Shown: positions 25,078 to 34,593 of the stretch, piece after piece | Layout of the letters: each line of letters starts with the position of its first letter | How positions within the stretch are numbered: the first letter of the stretch is position 1 | Source of the DNA: AP-15 sp963797115 | GTDB lineage: Bacteria; Pseudomonadota; Alphaproteobacteria; ATCC43930; CGMCC-115725 | DNA: 64,000 bases | Assembly (NCBI GenBank): GCA_963797115.1 | Contig: CAWCOH010000002.1 | Location: 682,001 to 746,000 of the forward strand | Direction: 5' to 3' | Position numbers and translations under genes: made by a program | Notes under the pieces: generated by a model | Seen by the model: only the letters and a program-made list of their open reading frames with translations | Database searches by the model: none | What the model was told of the DNA's origin: nothing

Positions 25078-25695
25078 GTGAAAGGAAACGACGTATTCGA
25101 CGCACTGAAAAGCATGGGAGCGACCTCACTGTACCATGCTAATTCGGTCGCCACGTGCGCCACGTTTCTAGAACAAGGTGGATTGGCATCCCGTGCTTTT
25201 GTCGAACACCACGGTCTCAAGCAGACCCCGCAGAAGTCGGATGACATCGACAAAAAATATGGAATTTGGGACTGCGTCTTCCTCGACCACTTTGATATCC
25301 ACAGACGAGCAATGACGGCAAACCATTATGGCCCGGTTCTATTTGTGTTTGAGCTTGAAGTTCTCCTCAAGTTACCCGTAGGGGCCGACATATTCGTGAC
25401 TAAGACAAATCCTATTCACCGAAACAATCAAGCTCAGAGTGACGAATATTTTCTCGATGTACAGGAGTTGTCAGAAAATATCTCATTCGGGGATTATGGC
25501 AAAATACTTATAATTCGTACTCCATCGGGGATGGTGGACTTTACCAATCGTATGATTCGGACTCGCTCAGGGACGAGAACACTTCCTAGCCGAGAAGCGA
25601 AGATCATTCTCGATGACCCCCAAAGAAAGATTTCGCGTGGCGAAGATGCCTACACTCATGCCGAGGCTCGAACTCAAAAACGCCGCGCAGGTTAG
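25078..25695 (+). CDS. Unknown protein beside resolvase (possible ART-like toxin)
   Basis: A 205-residue protein starting with GTG at 25078, four bases after AGGAGGGG. The N-terminus TSLYHANSVATCATFLEQGG, then LASRAFVEHHGL, has the order YH, N, FL-x-x-GGL-x-SR seen at the start of some DarT-like or other NAD-using ADP-ribosyltransferase folds. KYGIWDCVFLDHFDIHRRA and YGPVLFVFELEVL follow, then a basic tail. The gene is clearly AT-richer than its surroundings and sits 35 bases after the recombinase, so recent transfer is likely. The ART idea is only a motif-level guess; no antitoxin macrodomain is adjacent. Confidence 0.6.
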   Translation: MKGNDVFDALKSMGATSLYHANSVATCATFLEQGGLASRAFVEHHGLKQTPQKSDDIDKKYGIWDCVFLDHFDIHRRAMTANHYGPVLFVFELEVLLKLPVGADIFVTKTNPIHRNNQAQSDEYFLDVQELSENISFGDYGKILIIRTPSGMVDFTNRMIRTRSGTRTLPSREAKIILDDPQRKISRGEDAYTHAEARTQKRRAG

Positions 25696-25960
25696 AAACG
25701 CTACACTAAAAATACCAAACCACCTTGTACTGAAGATACAACGGCGTAAATGCGCGAGTAGGTGCGAATGCAAATCGAAATACAGTGAGATGACAATGCT
25801 GGAGTTCGATTGTATGCATGTGTGATCTATGGAAACGTCTGTTGAATCGGCAAATCATGTCTAGCAGCCATGTTTGACGGCGCGCCGGAAGCGATCCACG
25901 GCATGGGGTGCCGCGATGTTTCCTGCTCGGGGGTTTCGCATGGCGACGTAGAGGGACGGT

Positions 25961-26356
25961 TTAGCAACTAAGCAGCCGTATCAACAGCCCCGAAATGAAA
26001 GCAATGATCATTGACACCAATCCTGCCAGCAGTGCGGAGAATTTGTAATTTGCTTTTTCTCGCTGGTTTTTGATGTCTTCGCGCAATTGCCAGTTCGCGG
26101 CCAATTTCACAACCAACCAGGTCATCATTGCAGGTAACACGCCTGCCAGGTCCAGAGCGACCGCAATGGTGAATAAAAATCTTTCGAGATAACCCGTAAC
26201 CCAGCCCGGAGTTTTTTTCGCAGAGGCATCAGGAAAGTTGCGGTGTTCCGGCAATGCCAGATGCGCTGAAAGTCGTCGAAGAAACTCACCTACAATGAAA
26301 TGGCCGAAGACGCAGGACAACAACAGCCCTGTTATCCAGACGGCAGCGTTATGCAT
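25961..26356 (-). CDS. Hypothetical inner-membrane protein
   Basis: A 131-residue protein with three probable membrane segments: VWITGLLLSCVFGHFIVGEF, FLFTIAVALDLAGVLPAMMTW and the C-terminal ALLAGLVSMIIAFISGLLIR, separated by a basic loop (REDIKNQREKANYK). No family recognised. Composition is AT-richer than core genes, like its neighbours at 25078 and 26483, so it may belong to the same acquired segment. Confidence 0.6.
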   Translation of the reverse strand: MHNAAVWITGLLLSCVFGHFIVGEFLRRLSAHLALPEHRNFPDASAKKTPGWVTGYLERFLFTIAVALDLAGVLPAMMTWLVVKLAANWQLREDIKNQREKANYKFSALLAGLVSMIIAFISGLLIRLLSC

Positions 26357-26482
26357 TTCTTGATTACCCCTCGATAAGTTTCCCTTTGACCGAGCGGGCC
26401 GACCCGCCTTCTTCTCACAGGCGAGCAGGTGCCCGGCCTATCCCACAGGCGGGCGGTTACCCGGCCCCGCGAAGGAGGGAGA

Positions 26483-26758
26483 ATGAATAGGACCATGGCA
26501 GCGCTCGCAGGCGTATCTCTGCTAGCAGCGTGCGGATATGCTGCACAGCAAAACACGACATCGGTGCAAGAGCAATTTGTGAGGTCGTCCGGCAAGCTGG
26601 ACGCCGCCACAATCGCCCTCTTCAACCATCTGAAACCCTCAGATGCAGACGAATGCTTAAGCCGCGCAAACCAGATTCCGATAACGGCGTCTGGCCAGCG
26701 TAATAATGTTCTAATAACTTGCCTGTCAGCAGCCGACAAACGCAATCAGGGACTCTAA
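26483..26758 (+). CDS. Small hypothetical lipoprotein
   Basis: A 91-residue protein with signal peptide and lipobox (ALAGVSLLAACG), so likely lipid-anchored. The mature part has two Cys residues (ADECLSRA, LITCLSAAD). ATG at 26483 follows AGGAGGGAG directly upstream. An imperfect tandem repeat (CACAGGCG..CCCGGCC, two copies) lies in the leader at about 26417-26470. Function unknown. Confidence 0.6.
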   Translation: MNRTMAALAGVSLLAACGYAAQQNTTSVQEQFVRSSGKLDAATIALFNHLKPSDADECLSRANQIPITASGQRNNVLITCLSAADKRNQGL

Positions 26759-27011
26759 TCTACGCCGCTGCCGAACCCGCCTGATTTTCCAGAACTCGAA
26801 TTATCCGACAAAGGGATGTAGCCGCCCGACCAAAATGTCACCCACCTGCCGATTAGAGATGGCGCTGTTCGGAGGTGGGCCCTGCTGCAGAGTGCTGCTC
26901 GCGATTGGAAATCCCCCCGAACGAATGCCGGGTGGGGATGTTGACGATCGCGAGGGTGTCACAACCCGTCCCACACGACGCTCGTTCCCGATCTCGGAGG
27001 TGTAGGCCACC

Positions 27012-28868
27012 ATGGCGACGGACCAGACCACCCTGGCGGTGCCCGATCGGTCCGCGGCCGGCATCCGTCCCGGAGCCGACGAGCAAGCGGCGCAGGGGCA
27101 AGAGGAGGCCCACCGGATCGGGCTGCCCTACCTCTCGGTCCTGGCCTTTGTGGTCGGGATCGTGACCGGGCTCGGTGCGATGGTGTTCCGCAACCTGATC
27201 GGGTTCGTGCACAATCTGTTGTTCCTCGGGCAATTCGCCTTTCCGTTCGACGCCAATGTGTTCACCCCGCCGAGCCCGTGGGGACCCTTGGTCATTCTGG
27301 TCCCGGTGATCGGGGCGGCGGCCGTCACGTTCCTGGTGACGAAGTTTGCACCGGAGGCGCGCGGGCATGGCGTGCCCGAGGTCATGGACGCGATCTACTA
27401 CGGGGGCGGCATCATCCGCCCGGTCGTGGCACTGGTGAAGTCGCTCGCCTCGGCGATTGCGATCGGCAGCGGGGCGGCGGTCGGGCGCGAAGGCCCGATC
27501 ATTCAGATCGGCTCGGCGCTCGGCTCGACCTTGGGCCAGGTGGTTCGCATGCTGCCCGGGCAGCGCATCACGCTCGTGGCGGCGGGTGCGGGCGCCGGGA
27601 TCGCGGCCACGTTCAACACGCCGATCGGCGGCGTCATGTTTGCGGTCGAGCTAATGATGCCGGAGGTCAGTGTCCGGACCTTTCTGCCGGTGGCGATCGC
27701 CACCGGGACCGCGACCTTTATCGGCCGCCTGTTTTTCGGCGAGCAGCCGGCTTTTGTCGTGCCGCCGCCACCGCTCGACAACATCGACGTCGGCGCCGCC
27801 TTGTTGCTGGTGCTTTATTCGCTGCTCGGGGTAATGGCCGGGCTGGCTGCGACAGCCTTTATCCGCAGCCTGCAACTTCTCGAAGATCTGTTCGACCGGA
27901 TCAGGCACCCTTACGCCAGGCACATGCTGGGGATGCTGCTCGTCGGGATCCTGATCTACGTCCTGCAGGTCAATCTCGGCCACTATTACGTCGAGGGCGT
28001 CGGCTACGCCACGGTGCAGGCGATCGTGCTCGGGCAGCTGAGTGCCGCCTGGCTGCTGGCGCTGCTGTTCGTCTGCAAGCTGGCGGCGACGACGACGAGC
28101 TTGGGTTCGGGCTCGTCGGGCGGGATCTTCTCGCCGTCGCTCTTCATGGGCGCGACGATCGGCGGCGCCTTCGCCTCGGCGCTGATCACCCTCGATGTTC
28201 CGCTCGACATCAATGTGCCGGCCTTCGCAATGGTCGGCATGGCGGCGATGGTCGGCGGCGCCACCGGTGCGGCAATGACCGCGGTGACGATGATTTTCGA
28301 GATGACGCGCGACTACAACATCGTGCTCCCGATGATATTGGCGGTGGCATTCAGCCTCGGCGTGCGGCGCCTGCTGTCCGCGGAGAACATCTACACGATG
28401 AAGCTGACCCGCCGCGGCCACCTCGTTCCCAAGGCGCTGCACGCCAACATGTTTCTGGTGCGCCGTGCCTCGGAAGTCATGGAGCGCGACATCCTCGTCC
28501 TGCCGGCCGAGACCGCGTTCGACGATTTCCTCAGTCGGCCCGAGCATGGCGGCCGAATGCGGCACGTGGTCGTTGTCCGCGAGAACCGGATTTTAGGCGT
28601 GGTTCGCGTCAATACCGGGCTCCGGCGCGGGCTGGAGGGCGTTTACACCGGCATCACGCTGGGTGATGTCGCGCGCCGCAATTTCACGATCGTACGCGAA
28701 AACGACGTTACCTTCGAGGTCATCCAGCGGGTCTGGCGCAAACGCGCGGTCATGGCGCTCGTCGTTCGCGGCCGGGGCGTACCGCGGCCCGGAGACATCC
28801 TCGGCGTGATCACGAAGGAACACGTCGCCAATTCCGTCGCCACGAGCGTGCAGATCTACCCGAGCTAG
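27012..28868 (+). CDS. ClC-type chloride channel with CBS domains
   Basis: A 618-residue ClC protein. Membrane domain about 40-450 contains GHGVPEVM at the first anion site (most relatives have GSGIP), VGREGPIIQIG with the gating Glu, and GSGSSGGIFSPSLF. The position of the internal proton-path Glu is Leu (FAVELMMP instead of an EE pair), which predicts a passive channel or weak proton coupling. A cytoplasmic CBS pair follows from about 485 (ASEVMERDILVLPA to GDILGVITKEHV). ATG at 27012. A second ClC gene follows after 14 bases. Confidence 0.9.
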   Translation: MATDQTTLAVPDRSAAGIRPGADEQAAQGQEEAHRIGLPYLSVLAFVVGIVTGLGAMVFRNLIGFVHNLLFLGQFAFPFDANVFTPPSPWGPLVILVPVIGAAAVTFLVTKFAPEARGHGVPEVMDAIYYGGGIIRPVVALVKSLASAIAIGSGAAVGREGPIIQIGSALGSTLGQVVRMLPGQRITLVAAGAGAGIAATFNTPIGGVMFAVELMMPEVSVRTFLPVAIATGTATFIGRLFFGEQPAFVVPPPPLDNIDVGAALLLVLYSLLGVMAGLAATAFIRSLQLLEDLFDRIRHPYARHMLGMLLVGILIYVLQVNLGHYYVEGVGYATVQAIVLGQLSAAWLLALLFVCKLAATTTSLGSGSSGGIFSPSLFMGATIGGAFASALITLDVPLDINVPAFAMVGMAAMVGGATGAAMTAVTMIFEMTRDYNIVLPMILAVAFSLGVRRLLSAENIYTMKLTRRGHLVPKALHANMFLVRRASEVMERDILVLPAETAFDDFLSRPEHGGRMRHVVVVRENRILGVVRVNTGLRRGLEGVYTGITLGDVARRNFTIVRENDVTFEVIQRVWRKRAVMALVVRGRGVPRPGDILGVITKEHVANSVATSVQIYPS

Positions 28869-28882
28869 GCTATCAACCGTCG

Positions 28883-30223
28883 GTGGACGGGCAATTGACA
28901 CCTCGGGACGAGGGAAGTCTGACGGCGCTGGCTGTCCTGGCGCTGGTCGCCGGCGGCGCATCGGGGCTGATCTGCGCGGGCTTCAGGCTCGCGCTCGAGG
29001 AAGCTGATCGGCTGCGCGACCGGCTGATTGCTGAGGCCCACGAGGCCGGGCCCGCAGGCTTCTTGCTGGTGACCGTCGGCGCCGGGTTGGCGGTTGCGTT
29101 TGCGGCGTGGCTGGTCCGACGGTTTTCGCCTTACGCCTCGGGGAGCGGCATCCCGCATGTCGAGGCGGCGCTGGATGAGCAGCTGCCGCCGGCGCCGCCT
29201 CATCTGATATTGGTCAAATTCTTCGGCGGGCTCCTGGCGATCGGCTCGGGGCTGGCGCTTGGCCGTGAGGGGCCGAGCGTCCAAATGGGCGCAGTCGTCG
29301 CTCACATCGTCGGACGGATTTCCGGCCGCGGCTGGCCCGACTGCAGAGCGCTCCTGGCCGCCGGTGCCGGCGCCGGGCTCGCCGTCGCGTTCAACGCGCC
29401 GATCGCCGGGGCGATTTTCGTGCTCGAAGAGCTGGTACGGCGGTTCGACACCCGAATTGCGATCGCGGCACTGGGCGCCTCCGCGACGGCGATCCTGGTT
29501 GCCCGCCTATTCCTTGGCGACGCGCCTGACTTCCAGGTGGCGATAACCGCCTACGCCACGATTGCCACCGGCCCGCTTGCCTACCCTCCGGCAGCGAGCT
29601 GGCCGCTCTACCTCGTGCTCGGCGTGCTCGCCGGGCTCATGGCCGTTCTCTACAACCGGGCATTGCTTGCAGCCATCGCGGTGACGGACCGGCTCGACCG
29701 CTGGCCGGTGGAGATCCAGGCCGGCGTGATCGGCGCCGCGGTCGGCGTCCTCGCCTGGTTCGCCCCCGAACTCGTCGGCGGCGGCGACCAGATCACCCAG
29801 CGGGTGCTCAGTGGCGGTGCGGTGGTAGCCCTGATCCCGCTCGCTTTTCTGCTTCGGTTCGCGCTGGGTGCTGTCTCTTATGCGGCGGCAACGCCGGGCG
29901 GTCTGTTCGCCCCGATGCTCGTCCTCGGAGCACAGCTTGGGCTGTTCTGCGGCGTCCTCTGCCGCACGGCCTTTCCCGATTTCGCCATTCAGCCCGAGGC
30001 ATTCGCCGTGGTCGGCATGGCCGCCTTCTTCACCGGCGTCGTTCAGGCCCCGATTACCGGCATCGTCCTCGTCATCGAGATGACCGCGGGCTTCACAACA
30101 TTGCTGCCGATGCTGGGCGCGTGCTTTGCGGCGATGGTGGTACCGAACCTGCTGCGCAGCCCGCCGATCTACGAATCGCTGCGCGAGCGTGTGATTCGCC
30201 GGCAGCAAATCGAGCGGCCATAA
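28883..30223 (+). CDS. clcA: H+/Cl- antiporter, ClC family
   Basis: A 446-residue ClC protein without CBS domains. It keeps YASGSGIPHVEA, LALGREGPSVQMG (gating Glu), FNAPIAGAIFVLEELVRRF with the internal proton Glu (second E of EE), and TPGGLFAPMLVLG. These are the residues of proton-coupled exchangers, so it is probably the antiporter partner of the preceding channel-like paralogue. GTG at 28883, 14 bases after the first gene, so the two are co-transcribed. The pair may handle acid or osmotic stress. Confidence 0.9.
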   Translation: MDGQLTPRDEGSLTALAVLALVAGGASGLICAGFRLALEEADRLRDRLIAEAHEAGPAGFLLVTVGAGLAVAFAAWLVRRFSPYASGSGIPHVEAALDEQLPPAPPHLILVKFFGGLLAIGSGLALGREGPSVQMGAVVAHIVGRISGRGWPDCRALLAAGAGAGLAVAFNAPIAGAIFVLEELVRRFDTRIAIAALGASATAILVARLFLGDAPDFQVAITAYATIATGPLAYPPAASWPLYLVLGVLAGLMAVLYNRALLAAIAVTDRLDRWPVEIQAGVIGAAVGVLAWFAPELVGGGDQITQRVLSGGAVVALIPLAFLLRFALGAVSYAAATPGGLFAPMLVLGAQLGLFCGVLCRTAFPDFAIQPEAFAVVGMAAFFTGVVQAPITGIVLVIEMTAGFTTLLPMLGACFAAMVVPNLLRSPPIYESLRERVIRRQQIERP

Positions 30224-30385
30224 GCGAGCGGCCGAAAAAGCTCCGGTTTCATTGCCCGCCGACCCGCTGGAGAAGGATGACCGCCAGCGGCCGGAACATG
30301 CGCGCCTGGGTCGGGTTGACAGAATATCCGCGAGCAGTTCGATGCTTAGAATTCGCTGAGCCGCTCGCCACTAAAGGAGAGAGTG

Positions 30386-31760
30386 ATGCCGGTTTTTCCG
30401 GACGCCGCGACGATCGACCAAGTGCTCGAGAGCATCAAGACATGGTTTTTGGTCAACGTTCTGTCAGTTTCAAACCTCGCCCAGGTGGCGGTTATTCTGG
30501 TCATATTTCTGGGCTCCCGATTCGCCGCGCCGCGACTGGCTCGCATCATCGAAGGGTTGAGCGTGCGACGCTTCCCCGAGGGGCGTATGCGGCAGCTTCT
30601 GAATTCTCTCGGCGCGCTGATGCTCCCGGTCACCTGGCTGGTGGTGGTGTGGCTGGCGGAGTGGATCGCCGTCTATGGCGGATGGCACAGTCACGTGCTG
30701 CGGCTCGTCGAGAGCCTGCTGGCGGCATGGGTGGTCATTCGCCTGACCTCGAGGTCTTGTTCACAACCCGGCATGGGCGCGCTTTATCGCCGTATCGGCC
30801 TGGGTGGTCGCGGCACTCAACATCCTTGGGCTGCTGACCGCCACGATGGAATTTCTCGATTCAATCGGCTTCAGCTTTGCCGGGCTGCGGATCTCGGCGC
30901 TGACCGTCGTCCGCGGACTGGCGATGCTGGCAATTCTTCTCTGGCTCGCGGTGACTGCTTCCCAGACCATCGAGAGGCGGGTCCGCACGCTCACCGCCCT
31001 GACCCCGTCTCTGCAGGTGTTGCTTGCAAAGCTCTTGAAGGTGGTGTTGGTCACGATAGCGGTGGTGGCCGCAATGGGCAGCGTCGGGATCAATCTCACC
31101 GCCTTTACCGTATTCAGCGGCGCTATCGGGCTCGGGATCGGCTTTGGTCTGCAGAAGGCCGTCTCCAATCTCGTCAGCGGCGTCATCATCCTTCTCGACC
31201 GCTCGATCAAGCCCGGCGACGTGATTGCGCTCGGCGACACCTATGGCTGGATCGCATCGCTCGGCGCACGCTACGTCTCGGTCGTCACCCGCGACGGCAC
31301 CGAGCACTTGATCCCGAACGAAGAGTTGATCACGCAACGGGTCGAGAACTGGTCGTACAGCAATAACCTCGTCCGCCTGAGGCTTCCGATCGGCATCAGT
31401 TATCGTTCCGACGTGCGCAAAGCGATAAAGCTCGTCACAGAGGCGGCGCAGAGCGTCGCGCGTGTGCTACCGACCCCGCCGCCGCTTTGCCTGCTGAAAG
31501 AATTCGGTTCGAGCTCGGTCGATCTCGAGCTGCGCTTCTGGATCACTGATCCGTACAATGGCGTCAGCAATGTGAAGAGCGAGGTGCTGCTGGGTGTGTG
31601 GGACCGGTTCCATGAGCACGGGATCGAGATACCCTTCACCCAGCAGGATTTGCACCTGCGCTCCGCCGTCCAGCTGCATGTGGTAATGGAGCAGCCCGCG
31701 TTCGCGGCGGCCGGAGACGCCGATCCACGGGCGGGCGCTCTAGCCGCCGAGACGGAATGA
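30386..31760 (+). pseudogene. MscS-family mechanosensitive channel, one-base frameshift
   Basis: ATG at 30386 (after AAAGGAGAGA) opens a frame with membrane segments FLVNVLSVSNLAQVAVILVIF and MLPVTWLVVVWLAEWIAVYG that breaks at about 30755. The remainder continues one frame over (LVHNPAWARFIAVSAWVVAAL). It includes the MscS pore and beta domain (FSGAIGLGIGFGLQKAVSNL, LLDRSIKPGDVIALGDTYG, HLIPNEELIT). Removing one base at CGAGGTC rejoins them. Without the indel it would be a channel of about 457 residues. Single lesion, so an assembly error is possible. Confidence 0.8.
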
Positions 31761-31811
31761 CATGGTCGAATGCCTCCGGTCCGGATTACGATCCTTCCTG
31801 TCGGCAATGTT

Positions 31812-34592
31812 TCAAATTGACAGGTTTCCCGCCGCGGCGCGGGCGGCGCTTTGGTTGCTCAGCACCGCCACCGGGAAATCGGCGAGCAGCCGAGAGACCG
31901 GCACCTCGGCGCCCCCCTCCAGCCGGCCGCCGGTGAGCACATCGCGCCAGCGGCCGGGCGGCAGCGCGATATTGGCGTCACCCCAATCGACAGCGCCGTT
32001 ACGGTAAAGCCGATAGACCAAGCGCGGCACCGCAACAACCAGGCCTTGTTCGCCCTGCCTCCGCGTGAACGCGCAGAAATGCTCGCATTTGTCGCCCGTC
32101 GCCTCCAAAGACTGATAGTCGCCTTCGGCGAACAATTTCGGATGGGATCGTCGGAAGGCGAGCAATCTGCGGGTTACGAATAATTTCGTGCGCCCGTCCT
32201 GCCAATTTGCGGCAACATTGGCGGCGCCACCCTTGGCGATCGCTTCGAGCATTTCCCGCCGGGCATTCCAATCGACCGGGCGGCGGTTGTCCGGATCGAC
32301 CGAACTGAAATCCCAGAGCTCGCCGCCCTGATAGATATCCGGCACCCCCGGAACCGTCAGCTTCAGGACGAGCTGCGACAAGGAAGAAACGGCGCCGAGC
32401 GGGGCTAGTAACGCCACAAGATCATGGAAGTCGGCGAGGAACAGGTTGGGCCGCGAAGCATCGAGCGCATTGCGGACAAAGCGCGACAGCGCAACTTCGT
32501 ACGCCGCATTGGGGTTGCTCCAGCTCGACTGCTCTTTGCCCTCGCGGACCGCCTTGATCATGTAGGATTCGAGCCGCTCGGAGAGATCCTGCATGCCCTC
32601 GAGATCGTTCGGAGCCAAGCCCGGCGGCCAGGCGCCGAGCAGCGCCTGATAAAAGAGATATTCGACGTTGCGGCCGGGCACGGGCTCGTCGTCGATCTGG
32701 GCGCGGTACGAGCGGTTGAGACGCAGCCAACGCAACTGGCGCCGACCCCACTCGCGCGGCATCTCGGAGAGAAGCGCCAGGCGCACCCTTGCGTCTTCGC
32801 CTCGCTTGGTGTCATGCGTCGCGGTAGTCACCATGGCTCGCGGCCCGGCGCGCGCCCGATCGCGCATCTGATGGTGGAATGCGGCGACCGATAAACCGAA
32901 ACGCCGCGGGTCGCCGCCGACTTCGTTGAGCGCCAACAGCCGGACATAGCGGTAGAACGCCGTATCCTCGCAACCCTTCGCCATGATCGGCCCGGTCACC
33001 TGCTGGAAATGCATTGCGACCCGCATTGCGTCAGCGGGCGGCAGGTGGAGCTCGCCGTCTCCCAGGCGCCCGGTCAGCACCCCATGGATGAAGTCGAAGA
33101 TGCTGGTATCGGCGGCCCGCCAACGCCTCTGGGCCTTTGCCACCGCCCATTCGATGTGGCGGTCGTCTTCGGCGTTGGCGCCGCGCTCCGACACATAAGT
33201 GCGGTAGACCGGGAAGGCTGCAATGACCTCTTCGAGGGCGGCGAGCATTCCGTTCAAGGTGAAGTCGCGGGTCCGCCAATCCCGCATCGACAGGTCATGA
33301 AACTCGCGCGCGAGCACATTCATCTCGCTCGCGAGGTTGATCCGCATGATGCGATACTTGCTGGCGTAGAGTACCTCGTCGAAGCTCTCGCTGCGTTTGG
33401 CGATGCGGCGGTAGAGCTGGGTCATGGCGCGCTCGCCCTCGGGGTCTATAAAAAGCCCAAGGGCCTGATTGGCGAAATCGTAACCGGTGGTCCCCGCCAC
33501 CGGCCAATCGGGCAACGCCTCGTGGTGGGCTAAAATTTTTTCGACCAGCACGTAAAGCGGTCCAAGCGCCTCCTGCAGCCCTTCGCAATAGGCCTGGGGG
33601 TCGAACAGACCGTCGATGTGATCGATCCGCAGCCCCTGGACAGCGCCGCGCCTGATCAATTGGCGGGCCAACCGGTGCGTCCGTTCGAACACCTCCGGCA
33701 ACTCCATGCGCAGCCCAGCAAGCTCGTTGATGTTAAAGAAACGGCGGTAATTGATCTCCTCGGCGGCGACGCGCCAATCGGCGATACGGTATGCCTGGGC
33801 CTCGAGCAGACGATGCAGACTCTCGAAGCTCTCCGGCTCACCCTTCCGGCCGTTGAGCCGGGTGAGTGCCGAGGCGATGGCGTGGGCTACCGCCGGTTCG
33901 CGGGCGCATTGGGCCAGCCTCAACTTCAGCTGCTCTGCGCACCCGCGCACTGCCTGGACCGAGCGACCCGATAGCGTGCCGAAATCGGCGGCCAGCTCCG
34001 CAACAGGCTCGCCGCCCTGCACGAGAATTGACTCATAAGCATGGGGCGAGATCGGAAGGCGATGCGCGAAATACCAAGCGCTGAAGCTCCCCAGCTCGGG
34101 GTCGAAGCGAAGCTCGATCCCGCCTTCTTCGAGGACGACGCCGTATTGAGCGCCGAGCACCGGCAGCAGCACCCGTCCCTTCAGATCGGGCCGTGTGGCG
34201 TCCCAGTTGATGTCAAAATATTCGGCGAACGGTGAACTCCGGCCCCACTCGAGAACGTCGAGCCACCAGGCGTTGTCGGCGCCGCCGACGGCCATGTGGT
34301 TGGGGACGAAATCGAGGATGAGACCCATGTCGTGCCGATGCAGCGCTTCGACGAGCGCGGCGAAATCTTGCTCGCTGCCAAGCTCGGGGTTCAGCCGGTC
34401 GTGATTGACGATATCGTAGCCGTGGGTCGACCCGGGCCGCGCCTCCATGATCGGCGAAGCATAGACGTGGCTGATCCCAAGCTTGGAAATGTAGGGGACA
34501 AGGGCGGTCGCGTCGCGAAAGGTGAAGCCGCGGTGGAATTGCAGTCGATAGGTGGCACGAATTGCCGCACTACATTCGGGCTGGTAGCTCAT
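31812..34592 (-). CDS. treY: Malto-oligosyltrehalose synthase
   Basis: A 926-residue GH13 enzyme that isomerises the reducing-end alpha-1,4 bond of maltodextrins to the trehalose alpha-1,1 bond. Signature blocks: ATYRLQFHRGFTFRDA at the start, YASPIMEARPGSTHGYDIVN, DFVPNHMAV, GLRIDHIDGLFDP (nucleophile Asp), YVLVEKIL (acid Glu), TATHDTKRGEDARVRL. ATG at 34592 is one base after the treZ stop (TGAGATG), so the two form an operon. The longer open frame upstream is within treZ. The end, NQSAARAAAGN, is slightly extended. Confidence 0.95.
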   Translation of the reverse strand: MSYQPECSAAIRATYRLQFHRGFTFRDATALVPYISKLGISHVYASPIMEARPGSTHGYDIVNHDRLNPELGSEQDFAALVEALHRHDMGLILDFVPNHMAVGGADNAWWLDVLEWGRSSPFAEYFDINWDATRPDLKGRVLLPVLGAQYGVVLEEGGIELRFDPELGSFSAWYFAHRLPISPHAYESILVQGGEPVAELAADFGTLSGRSVQAVRGCAEQLKLRLAQCAREPAVAHAIASALTRLNGRKGEPESFESLHRLLEAQAYRIADWRVAAEEINYRRFFNINELAGLRMELPEVFERTHRLARQLIRRGAVQGLRIDHIDGLFDPQAYCEGLQEALGPLYVLVEKILAHHEALPDWPVAGTTGYDFANQALGLFIDPEGERAMTQLYRRIAKRSESFDEVLYASKYRIMRINLASEMNVLAREFHDLSMRDWRTRDFTLNGMLAALEEVIAAFPVYRTYVSERGANAEDDRHIEWAVAKAQRRWRAADTSIFDFIHGVLTGRLGDGELHLPPADAMRVAMHFQQVTGPIMAKGCEDTAFYRYVRLLALNEVGGDPRRFGLSVAAFHHQMRDRARAGPRAMVTTATHDTKRGEDARVRLALLSEMPREWGRRQLRWLRLNRSYRAQIDDEPVPGRNVEYLFYQALLGAWPPGLAPNDLEGMQDLSERLESYMIKAVREGKEQSSWSNPNAAYEVALSRFVRNALDASRPNLFLADFHDLVALLAPLGAVSSLSQLVLKLTVPGVPDIYQGGELWDFSSVDPDNRRPVDWNARREMLEAIAKGGAANVAANWQDGRTKLFVTRRLLAFRRSHPKLFAEGDYQSLEATGDKCEHFCAFTRRQGEQGLVVAVPRLVYRLYRNGAVDWGDANIALPPGRWRDVLTGGRLEGGAEVPVSRLLADFPVAVLSNQSAARAAAGNLSI

Positions 34593-34593
34593 C

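Noticed and set aside
25567..25773. 68-residue minus frame within and after the unknown protein gene
   Set aside because: Overlaps a better-supported plus gene and lacks a ribosome-binding site.
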